Origin: a virus | DNA length: 64,000 nucleotides | IMG/VR virus record: IMGVR_UViG_3300032116_000125 | Span: 1 to 64,000 of that record | Strand: one strand, 5' to 3' | In this document: in pieces, positions 16,068 through 23,157 of the stretch | Numbering within the stretch: the first letter of the stretch is position 1 | Layout of the letters: each line of letters opens with the position of its first letter | Made by a program: the position numbers and the translations under genes | The notes under the pieces: generated by a model | Told to the model about the DNA's origin: nothing | Database searches by the model: none | Seen by the model: the letters and a program-made list of their open reading frames with translations, nothing else

Positions 16068-17396
16068 ATGGCTTTTATCGTCCCCAATGCGACTGCGACG
16101 GGAGCAAGCAAGAAGTTCATCAGCATCAACCAAGCCGAACCCGACTCGGTTGATCTGGAGTCTCTTGGCAACACCCGTAACTTTATTCGCAGTGGTGGGG
16201 CGGTAACTGTCTCTGGAACTAACAGCGTCGCCGTTTCCGCTGGTGTGGCGGTAATTCAAGGAGTTCCTTACTCCTTCAACTCCTTTACGACGACCGCGAC
16301 CCTCCCGGCGTCTAACTCCCGGTTTGACCTTTTGGTTGTGCGCCTGACGGGGTCTACCGCCGCCGTAACCAACATCACAGGTACTGCCGATCCGATAAAC
16401 CCGACCCTGCCTCCCAGTTCCTCGGTGCTGGAGACCGGTTCTACGGTGACGGAATACTACAACCCCAACACTGACGCCGTTCTTGCGTCCGTCTACCTCG
16501 TGGCGTCTACGAACCTAGACACCTCTTCAAACTACGCAAATCTTGTAGATAAGCGTATTTTGAGCGCCGAGCCCCTGACGTACACTTCGGCTAGCGCCCC
16601 GACACACAGTGCGAAGGATGTAGTGGGTGACACTGTCGTCTATAACGGCGCTACCTATATCAAGACCGCCGCGAGCACATGGGCCCAGATCGCTACCACC
16701 GTGGACACAGCGGCTGTAGCACTGCCGGTGGGCTCCATATTTGCGTTTGCTGGTACTCATAACACCTCTGCCTCGCCCAACTCGTCTTATTACATGGAGT
16801 GCGACGGCCGGTCACTGTCCACTACTACCTACGCTGGTCTGCATTCTGTAATTGGCTACTCGTTCGGTGGTTCTGGTGGAGCCTTCAATATCCCTAATTT
16901 GACCGGCGACACCGCCGTAGTGGGAGCGTCTCCGGCTGAGATGACCTCTACCAAGGTTGCAAGCACCTCTAATACCGCAACGCTTGCAGTTGCAAATATG
17001 CCCGCGCACAACCACGGAAATGTCACTGTTGACTTTGGTACGAAGTCTGGTACTGGTACTTACGATAACCACAGCCATTACATATTTGATGGAGGCAATA
17101 ACCCCAACCTTAGTTTTGTACGGCGCAAGGGTGGCGGATACCCCGGTACGGGCCCAATCTATGTAATCCCCTATGACAGCAATGGAGATGGTATTGCTGA
17201 CGGCCTCTCCGCTGTAAACGGCGGAATGGTTGTTGATGAAGTGGTCAGCACCTCTGGTATTGCTACCTACCGTGGCGTTACCGTAAGCGTACCAGTCGGG
17301 TCGGCTTCCGGGGCCGTACCGTCTCAAGGAAGCGGGACTTCCTTCAGCATTCTGCCGAAAAGCCTGCGTGTTCGTTGGTTTATCCGTTACGCATGA
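16068..17396 (+). CDS. Tail-collar-domain protein in the head module (possible head fibre)
   Basis: 442 aa. Residues about 1-170 are Thr/Ser-rich beta structure of fibre or baseplate-attachment type. About 224-300 match the phage Tail Collar domain (LPVGSIFAFAG ... YYMECDGRSLSTTTYAGLHSVIGYSFGG ... FNIPNLTGD). The C-terminal region has His-rich turns (NMPAHNHGNV, YDNHSHYIF) typical of collar-domain fibres that bind metal. Unusually, it lies between the capsid and the neck genes rather than with the tail fibres, so it may decorate the head or neck (inference). Confidence 0.8.
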   Translation: MAFIVPNATATGASKKFISINQAEPDSVDLESLGNTRNFIRSGGAVTVSGTNSVAVSAGVAVIQGVPYSFNSFTTTATLPASNSRFDLLVVRLTGSTAAVTNITGTADPINPTLPPSSSVLETGSTVTEYYNPNTDAVLASVYLVASTNLDTSSNYANLVDKRILSAEPLTYTSASAPTHSAKDVVGDTVVYNGATYIKTAASTWAQIATTVDTAAVALPVGSIFAFAGTHNTSASPNSSYYMECDGRSLSTTTYAGLHSVIGYSFGGSGGAFNIPNLTGDTAVVGASPAEMTSTKVASTSNTATLAVANMPAHNHGNVTVDFGTKSGTGTYDNHSHYIFDGGNNPNLSFVRRKGGGYPGTGPIYVIPYDSNGDGIADGLSAVNGGMVVDEVVSTSGIATYRGVTVSVPVGSASGAVPSQGSGTSFSILPKSLRVRWFIRYA

Positions 17397-17548
17397 GCGA
17401 CACCCCGATTGAACCCATTGAGGACGGGACCTCAGAGCAGATCATCTTGAAGCGCGGTTTTATGGTGCACCGCCTTCGGGAAACTCAGCCTGCTGTAAAT
17501 CAGCCCGCTCAGGACTCTATTCCCGGAGCAGGCTCGGGCGATCAGTAG
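17393..17548 (+). CDS. Short acidic protein coupled to collar-domain gene
   Basis: 51 aa. The ATG overlaps the preceding stop (ATGA). It starts with SDTPIEPIEDGTSEQIILKRGF and continues into a Gln/Pro/Ala-rich tail (ETQPAVNQPAQDS). Probably mostly disordered; it could be a linker or decoration peptide. The tight coupling and lack of another frame in this gap support it. No family recognised. Confidence 0.5.
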   Translation: MSDTPIEPIEDGTSEQIILKRGFMVHRLRETQPAVNQPAQDSIPGAGSGDQ

Positions 17549-17562
17549 TAATATAGAGATTC

Positions 17563-18366
17563 ATGGCGACAATCTCCGATATTTCTAAAATCGCAAGAAA
17601 CTACTTACGAGACTTCCCCAAGTTCTTTCAAGTATCTTTTCCTGTTGTTGGACGTACCTACGAACTAGGCCACATCAACATTGACCCAAGTACCGTGTGG
17701 GTGGCCGTAGTCGGTGGCCCCGGAACGGCGGCGTCCACTTTGACGACTGCGGATTACGCATTGGACTCGCGCAACGGCATCCTACGCTTGGCTACAACGG
17801 CCTCGTCATCGCTGACGATACTGGTTGAGGGTTACTACTACGAGTGGGTTACCCCCGATGACCTTGACTTTTACACGCAGAAGGCAGTTGCTAAGCACCT
17901 CGTAAACATGAATCTGGCAATTGAGGAACTAGCCGATGTGGTGGTAAACGCCATTGGTATTGCGGCGATCACAGAGTGCCTCTGGGCGCTTATGACAGAG
18001 TTCAGCCGAGACATTGATGTGATGACCTCGGAGTCCATCCATATCCCTGCCAGCCAGCGCTTTCGTATGGTGCAGTCCCTGCTGGCGCAATGGGAAGAGG
18101 AGTACAAGAAGCACGCCACGGCCCTCAACATCGGCTTGGACCGCATGGAAGTCTTTACCCTGCGCCGTACCTCTCGTACTACCAACTACCTCATCCCACT
18201 GTACCGGCCCCGAGAACTTGGCGACTACAGCCCGCCCGAGCGCCTGTGGCCCACTATTGACCCGGGTGTCATTGAGAAGGAAACCAAGGAAGAAGACCTG
18301 CGTACGGATGTTCTCATAGACGGCGCTATCCCCACCGGCTCGTTCTCCAACATCGCGTACTACTGA
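17563..18366 (+). CDS. Head-tail connector (neck) protein
   Basis: 267 aa. N-terminal DISKIARNYLRDFPKFFQVSF, then a beta region (VWVAVVGGP ... SSLTILVEGYYYEWVTPDDLDFYTQKAVAKHLV). The helical second half includes a long amphipathic helix (RFRMVQSLLAQWEEEYKKHATAL). Pattern and position (capsid, this gene, then tail completion genes) fit the head-completion adaptor that binds below the portal. Specific family not recognised. Confidence 0.65.
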   Translation: MATISDISKIARNYLRDFPKFFQVSFPVVGRTYELGHINIDPSTVWVAVVGGPGTAASTLTTADYALDSRNGILRLATTASSSLTILVEGYYYEWVTPDDLDFYTQKAVAKHLVNMNLAIEELADVVVNAIGIAAITECLWALMTEFSRDIDVMTSESIHIPASQRFRMVQSLLAQWEEEYKKHATALNIGLDRMEVFTLRRTSRTTNYLIPLYRPRELGDYSPPERLWPTIDPGVIEKETKEEDLRTDVLIDGAIPTGSFSNIAYY

Positions 18367-18371
18367 TAGCC

Positions 18372-18911
18372 ATGGATGTCCGGCGCGAACTGTCCATGAT
18401 TAGGAAGCATTACGCTTCCTACCAGAAGCAATCTGGCGAAGCCATTACTTGGTTTGAGTTCATCCCCTTGGGCGCCAGCGCCTCCGCCACCAGCCTGTAT
18501 GACGATATCTACGATGAGGGTACCCCCAGCACTGGTGGGCGTCGGTACAAGGCTGGCGTGACTGTTCCGGTGCTCATGATCACCGAATCCGAGGACCAGA
18601 AGCGTGCCATCCCCGAGGGTCGCCAGCCCGTCCAGTTGGTCAACTTTGTCGCCTCCCTTGACGACTTCCGGGCGGCTGGAGTAACGGCCCCGTGGGAGTA
18701 CCAGCCCCGCCTGAACGACATGTTCCTGTATGACGGTCGGTACTTCAGCGTGGTGTCCTACCGTGTCCGAGGCCGCGCCCGGGACGATGTCATGCTTGTC
18801 GTTGAGGGTATTGAGACGTACATTTCTCAGGAAATGGTTAATGATGTGGGGCCTGCTACATACACCACAAATAATTACCCTTGGCCTACAACACTCGCAA
18901 ATTTGGGCTAA
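18372..18911 (+). CDS. Head-closure/neck protein
   Basis: 179 aa beginning MDVRRELSMIRKHYASYQKQ with a following WFEF segment, then a beta-rich core (RYKAGVTVPVLMITESEDQK ... DMFLYDGRYFSVVSYRVRGRARDD). The order helix, beta-barrel, and placement after the connector resemble head-completion stopper proteins that plug the portal. This is an inference from position and pattern. Confidence 0.6.
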   Translation: MDVRRELSMIRKHYASYQKQSGEAITWFEFIPLGASASATSLYDDIYDEGTPSTGGRRYKAGVTVPVLMITESEDQKRAIPEGRQPVQLVNFVASLDDFRAAGVTAPWEYQPRLNDMFLYDGRYFSVVSYRVRGRARDDVMLVVEGIETYISQEMVNDVGPATYTTNNYPWPTTLANLG

Positions 18912-18973
18912 AATAACACTGCTAGGGATGTGCGTCCCCGGCACTATTTGCCTAGTTCCGCGAGGAGGTGTTG

Positions 18974-19378
18974 ATGCCTGACTTTTCGTACCCATTAACC
19001 TCGCCGGAACGGGACGCGCTAGAAACCTCCCTGATGTTCCCCGTGCTTGATTTGGTGGGGCAAATACTTGACGAGGAAAGTGGTTTTTGGAGCCAACTTG
19101 ACTCAAACATTGCCGCATTTGAAAAGCAGGTACAGCAGTACGTATCCTCCCTGCCGGGGTGGGAGTCAATAGGGCCCAACCTTCGGGTGGCCTTTGACGC
19201 CGACGATTACGTGCTCGTCTACTTTGTTGACGCTGACGAGCCCACGATTAACAAGTTTAGAGAACTTGAGTACGGGGACGGCATTAGTTCTCCGCAGTAC
19301 GTCATTCGGAGACTGTCCCTAAACCCCGATTACCTAAACCAGATATATGAACAAACAGCGCTGGAGGTATCCCTGTGA
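18974..19378 (+). CDS. Neck/tail-completion protein
   Basis: 134 aa, starting at the ATG at 18974 with GAGGAGG just upstream; GTG and TTG codons immediately before it are less likely. Acidic, with a helix (DEESGFWSQLDSNIAAFEKQVQQYV) followed by strands (RVAFDADDYVLVYFVDADEP). It ends in a GTGA-type overlap with the next gene. Probably part of the head-tail joining apparatus. Confidence 0.6.
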   Translation: MPDFSYPLTSPERDALETSLMFPVLDLVGQILDEESGFWSQLDSNIAAFEKQVQQYVSSLPGWESIGPNLRVAFDADDYVLVYFVDADEPTINKFRELEYGDGISSPQYVIRRLSLNPDYLNQIYEQTALEVSL

Positions 19379-20058
19379 ACACGGGATTCCTGCTGGCAGA
19401 GGACGCGGCTGTTAAGGCACGGTTTTCAGGTATGACGGTGTCAGACGACAAAAATGGGGCACGCCCGGTGCAGGTGTTTTTCCGTTACCCCGAGGGCGAG
19501 ACCGAGAGAATTTATCCATTTATTACTATTGAGGCTATAGACATTGTGCACGCCCTTGAGCGCCAGCATTCTGAGGTCACGATTTATGCCTCCACTAGCA
19601 CCGCGGCATCCGCCCAGATCACGGGCCCCGCGGCCATGACGTACTGGCCGAGTGAGCATTATGACTTTACGCAGTATGTCTCCGACAGCCAACTGGTCGC
19701 CAGTAACGAGTTTTTGCCCGTGGACATCCTGTACCAAGTGTCTACGTACACCCGCTCCGCTATGCACGACCGCCAGTTGACCTCCCAGATGCTTCACAGC
19801 CGAGCCCGCATGCGGTGGGGCTTCATTGACGTACCGGCAGATAACACTGTCCGTAGGTTTGATCTTCTTGATTGGGTTACAGCCGACCTCCTTGACCCGG
19901 AGGCAGGCTACCGAAAAAGAATATTTAGAAAAGTATATACTCTCAAAATGTCAGCAGAAATGACCACACATGATTTGGTTGTGTCCAAGCGTGCGACTCA
20001 AATTCATAGTAGTATTTCTGATACGAACTCCAACCTGTCCGAAACTGTCCAAAACTAA
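19375..20058 (+). CDS. Tail terminator-like protein
   Basis: 227 aa, GTG start overlapping the previous stop. Alpha/beta composition with VFFRYPEGETERIYPFITIE, DILYQVSTYTRSAMHDRQ and a C-terminal FRKVYTLKMSAEM. Proteins of this size immediately before the sheath gene are usually tail-completion/terminator proteins (gp15 or gpU-like role), which cap the tube and join it to the neck. Assigned by position. Confidence 0.6.
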   Translation: MNTGFLLAEDAAVKARFSGMTVSDDKNGARPVQVFFRYPEGETERIYPFITIEAIDIVHALERQHSEVTIYASTSTAASAQITGPAAMTYWPSEHYDFTQYVSDSQLVASNEFLPVDILYQVSTYTRSAMHDRQLTSQMLHSRARMRWGFIDVPADNTVRRFDLLDWVTADLLDPEAGYRKRIFRKVYTLKMSAEMTTHDLVVSKRATQIHSSISDTNSNLSETVQN

Positions 20059-20076
20059 TCCATTGGAGGATTAACT

Positions 20077-21609
20077 ATGCCTTACACTCGTCCCGGAGTC
20101 TACGTTACTGAGTCTCCTCTTAAGAGCACCGTCCGTCGTAGCGCTGGTACTTCTACCGCCGCGTTTGTCGGTAAGTTGTCCCGTGGTTCCATGAACCCTA
20201 CTTTGATTGATTCGTGGTCTGGTTTTACCTCTAAGTACGGTGAACTCTCGCAGACCAACGATGTGGCCTACGCCGTGTACCAGTTCTTCGCAAACGGTGG
20301 GCGTAATTGCTACGTTTCCCGCGTTGCGTATGCAAATGCCGCCGCCGCAACCGCTGGATCGGTTATGTACTTTACGCCCAGCACGGGTAGCGCCTCGGCT
20401 CGCCTGTTTGGGGCTACGGCCATTGACCCGGGTGTGTTTGGTAACCGTCTGGGCATCGTGAACAGTGCTGGTGTTGTCAGCGCAACGTCCTCGGTGTTGC
20501 CGACCTTCAACCTGTCTGTCCGAGTTGACGGAGTTGAGGTGGAGTTCTGGACTGAGTTGAGCCCGGACCCCGATAACAACCGCTATGCGCCGACGATTGT
20601 CAACACCTACTCCGCCTATGTCAACCTGAATAACTTTGCCTCTGTCAATGCCCATGCTCAGTTTGTGTACTCAAACACGGGAGCCAGTGTCTCTCTTGCT
20701 GGGGGTAGCGATGGAACTGCCGCCGTCTCGGCGCCTGCTGATTGGGATGCCCCGTTCCAGACTGCGTTCACGAAGTTGCTGGATGTCCCGGAGCCGTTGC
20801 TCATCAATGCTGTCGGTCAGTCCCGCACTGAGATTGTGCATGGAGCCCTTCAGTTGGCGGCTGACCGTGGGGATTCGTTTGTGATCATTGACCCTTCGCC
20901 GTCGCCCACGACCGCTGGTGGTGTCACGACAGTGACTAACGCCTACACCACCAACACCAATTACGGTGCGGTGTACTACCCGATGCTGAAGATGACGGAC
21001 CCGGCTAAGACGGGTATTGGCGCGATTCGCAATACCTACCCCGGGGGCGCTGTCGCAGGACTGTACGCCCGCATGGAGTACGAGCGCACTGTCGCAAAGG
21101 CCCCGGCTGGCTATGGTTTTGAAATCCGTAACGCCCTTGGGTTGGTCAATACCTTTACCGAGACCGAGGTAGGTACCCTGTACACCGCGGGTGTGAACAC
21201 TTTTAAGGCAGTTCCCGGAGCAGGAGTTATTGTTCAGGGTGCCCGCACCCTGAAACTGGACCGCCCTGACAAGTACGTTACTGTGCGCCGTTCCTTGAAC
21301 TACGTCAAGTTTGGTGTCTCGGAAATCGCCAAGACGGCACTGTTTGAGCCCAATGACAATCGTCTGTGGAACTCTCTTACGATGCGTATCAACAAGTACT
21401 TGTCTGACTTTTGGGGAGCGGGTGGTCTCAAGGGCCGTACCCCGGACGAGGCGTTTTTCGTGGTTTGTGACAGCACCAATAACACGAACACCACGATTGA
21501 CGATGGGGTCGTCAACATCAGCGTTGGTGTCTCCTTGCTGTACCCCGCAGAGTTCATCGTTATCAATATCAGCCAGTGGCTCGGCGGGGACGCCGCCAAT
21601 AGCATCTAA
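20077..21609 (+). CDS. Contractile tail sheath protein
   Basis: 510 aa behind GGAGG. The N-terminus YTRPGVYVTES is the sheath signature, followed by the N-terminal sheath subdomain (AFVGKLSRGSMNPTLIDSWSGFTSKYGEL). The region about 345-430 (LDRPDKYVTVRRSLNYVKFGVSEIAKTALFEPNDNRLW) is the conserved C-terminal sheath core that interlocks subunits and contacts the tube. The length matches compact sheaths. Its presence makes the virion a myovirus type. Confidence 0.95.
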   Translation: MPYTRPGVYVTESPLKSTVRRSAGTSTAAFVGKLSRGSMNPTLIDSWSGFTSKYGELSQTNDVAYAVYQFFANGGRNCYVSRVAYANAAAATAGSVMYFTPSTGSASARLFGATAIDPGVFGNRLGIVNSAGVVSATSSVLPTFNLSVRVDGVEVEFWTELSPDPDNNRYAPTIVNTYSAYVNLNNFASVNAHAQFVYSNTGASVSLAGGSDGTAAVSAPADWDAPFQTAFTKLLDVPEPLLINAVGQSRTEIVHGALQLAADRGDSFVIIDPSPSPTTAGGVTTVTNAYTTNTNYGAVYYPMLKMTDPAKTGIGAIRNTYPGGAVAGLYARMEYERTVAKAPAGYGFEIRNALGLVNTFTETEVGTLYTAGVNTFKAVPGAGVIVQGARTLKLDRPDKYVTVRRSLNYVKFGVSEIAKTALFEPNDNRLWNSLTMRINKYLSDFWGAGGLKGRTPDEAFFVVCDSTNNTNTTIDDGVVNISVGVSLLYPAEFIVINISQWLGGDAANSI

Positions 21610-21617
21610 GGAGAAAT

Positions 21618-22217
21618 ATGGCTCAGTTAATCCGTACCGACCCTCTGCGTGACTTTAAGTTCACAGTGGAGATTGCACCCTTTTCTACCAAGTTGGGGGC
21701 TATTACAAGGGACATCGGAAAACTTGGTTTTGCCGTTGTCTCCGGCCTCAGCGTGAGTAATGAGATGATCCCGTACCGTGAGGGCGGGATGAATACCCAC
21801 CCGCATAAGATGGTCGGCCAGTCTGACTTTGGTCCGATCACCTTTAGCCGTGGTGTGTTTGAGAAGCAAGACCAGTTGTGGCGGTGGCAACAGTTCCTGC
21901 ATTCGTGGACGCAGGCTACCCCGAACGATAACGGTAGTACCGGCGTGGACGATTACCGCTGTGACATTACTGTTAGCGTTTATGACCACCCGCACTCTGC
22001 CGCTGTGGCAACTGAGACCAACGCTGGGTATTCCACTGACCCCGGCACGTTGAACCGTAATGTTGTCCCCGGCAACAAGAAGTTGTCTTTTACCATTTAC
22101 AACGCTTGGCCTGCGGGCTATGCTTTGGGTGACCTCAACGCTGGTAATAGTTCTATTATGATTCAGCAGATGACTGTCAACCACGAAGGATTCACCATTA
22201 ACTGGAATCCGACCTGA
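21618..22217 (+). CDS. Tail tube protein (gp19-like)
   Basis: 199 aa, eight bases after the sheath gene with AAGGAG. Matches the T4 gp19-type tube family: RTDPLRDFKFTVEI at the start, then GFAVVSGLSVSNEMIPYREG, GQSDFGPITFSRGVF and a closing strand with MTVNHEGFTINW. Hexamers stack to form the inner tail tube. Confidence 0.93.
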   Translation: MAQLIRTDPLRDFKFTVEIAPFSTKLGAITRDIGKLGFAVVSGLSVSNEMIPYREGGMNTHPHKMVGQSDFGPITFSRGVFEKQDQLWRWQQFLHSWTQATPNDNGSTGVDDYRCDITVSVYDHPHSAAVATETNAGYSTDPGTLNRNVVPGNKKLSFTIYNAWPAGYALGDLNAGNSSIMIQQMTVNHEGFTINWNPT

Positions 22218-22241
22218 TCCGTACCCCATAAGGAGCATTAA

Positions 22242-23012
22242 ATGTCAGAAGTTAAGAGTCTTGAGTCGTTGGCCGCAACACCTGCGCCAACGATGCCACA
22301 ACCCCCGGACACCGTGGTAACACTTATCCGAGGTATCAGCCTCGGTGATACGTGGTTGGACACGGCTGTAGTTCGTGAAATGACTGGCGCAGATGAAGAG
22401 TTTCTCGCCAACATGGAAACTAAAACGAACGCCAATTATGCCGATTACGTGCTGGCACTACTGAAGCGCACTACGGTGTCTATTGGGAGCCTCAACATCA
22501 AGGAAAACCCAGACATCCTTAACGAGTTGATTATTGGTGACCGTGACCTTCTGTTCTTGAACGTCATCAAAGCAACGTACGGTAATGACCGCGAGTTCAA
22601 GGTGATTTGCCCTCATTGTCAAAAGTCAAACGACCTGCTGGTTGACTTGAGTGCTGACTTCCCGATTGAGGGTGACACCGAGTCGGCCCGTAAGCCCCTC
22701 TCGGTTACTCTCCGTAATGGGGTAGAACTGCTGATTAACCACCCCACCGCTATTGACAGCGCCCATATCGGAAAGTCAAACAAGAATACCGCGCAACAAA
22801 ACACGATGATGATCGCCAAGTGCGCGGTCATTAATGTCCCCAACAAGGAGGAGTGGGCGCGTACCCTGAACGTCGCAGACCGCTCAACCATCATTAACAC
22901 CATTTTTGATGCCAAGATTGGCCCGTCCCCTCGGGAGGTGAATGCCCCGTGCGGCCATTGCGGTGAAACCATCACCCTAATGTTTGACTGGGTCTCACTT
23001 CTATTCGGTTAA
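22242..23012 (+). CDS. Tail assembly chaperone, zero-frame product (T4 baseplate gp26/gp51-like)
   Basis: 256 aa. A Zn-ribbon pair is visible as ICPHCQKSND (about 122-131) and APCGHCGETITLMFDW (about 235-250), matching the T4 baseplate-protein family PF12322. In tube-to-tape-measure position, members act as the tail assembly chaperone. The frame ends at TAA 23010-23012, but the +1 frame continues with a chaperone-like C-terminal extension (see 22981-23142), suggesting a longer frameshifted product. Confidence 0.85.
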   Translation: MSEVKSLESLAATPAPTMPQPPDTVVTLIRGISLGDTWLDTAVVREMTGADEEFLANMETKTNANYADYVLALLKRTTVSIGSLNIKENPDILNELIIGDRDLLFLNVIKATYGNDREFKVICPHCQKSNDLLVDLSADFPIEGDTESARKPLSVTLRNGVELLINHPTAIDSAHIGKSNKNTAQQNTMMIAKCAVINVPNKEEWARTLNVADRSTIINTIFDAKIGPSPREVNAPCGHCGETITLMFDWVSLLFG

Positions 23013-23142
23013 TCTGGATAGTATATACTGGGAATACAACACGATAGCCACTGCTTACAAAGGGTTTTCCTTAACTGAAATGAAGAACATGCCCGTCAGG
23101 GAAAGGGAGTTCTGGGGCAAACTTGCCCAATGGCAATCTTAA
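22981..23142 (+). CDS. +1-frame extension of tail assembly chaperone (frameshift product tail)
   Basis: The +1 (or -2) frame is open from 22981 to TAA 23140-23142. After the zero-frame stop it encodes LDSIYWEYNTIATAYKGF followed by LTEMKNMPVRER and FWGKLAQWQS. Aromatic-rich tails with an MP-x-RER-FW pattern are typical of the second part of phage tail assembly chaperones. No ATG or GTG starts it, only a TTG at 22984 without a ribosome site, so ribosomal frameshifting between 22981 and 23009 is the likelier route. The exact slip site is not clear: the only motif is a slow GGT TAA end. Confidence 0.75.
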   Translation, partial: CLTGSHFYSVNLDSIYWEYNTIATAYKGFSLTEMKNMPVREREFWGKLAQWQS

Positions 23143-23157
23143 TAAACGGAGGAAACA

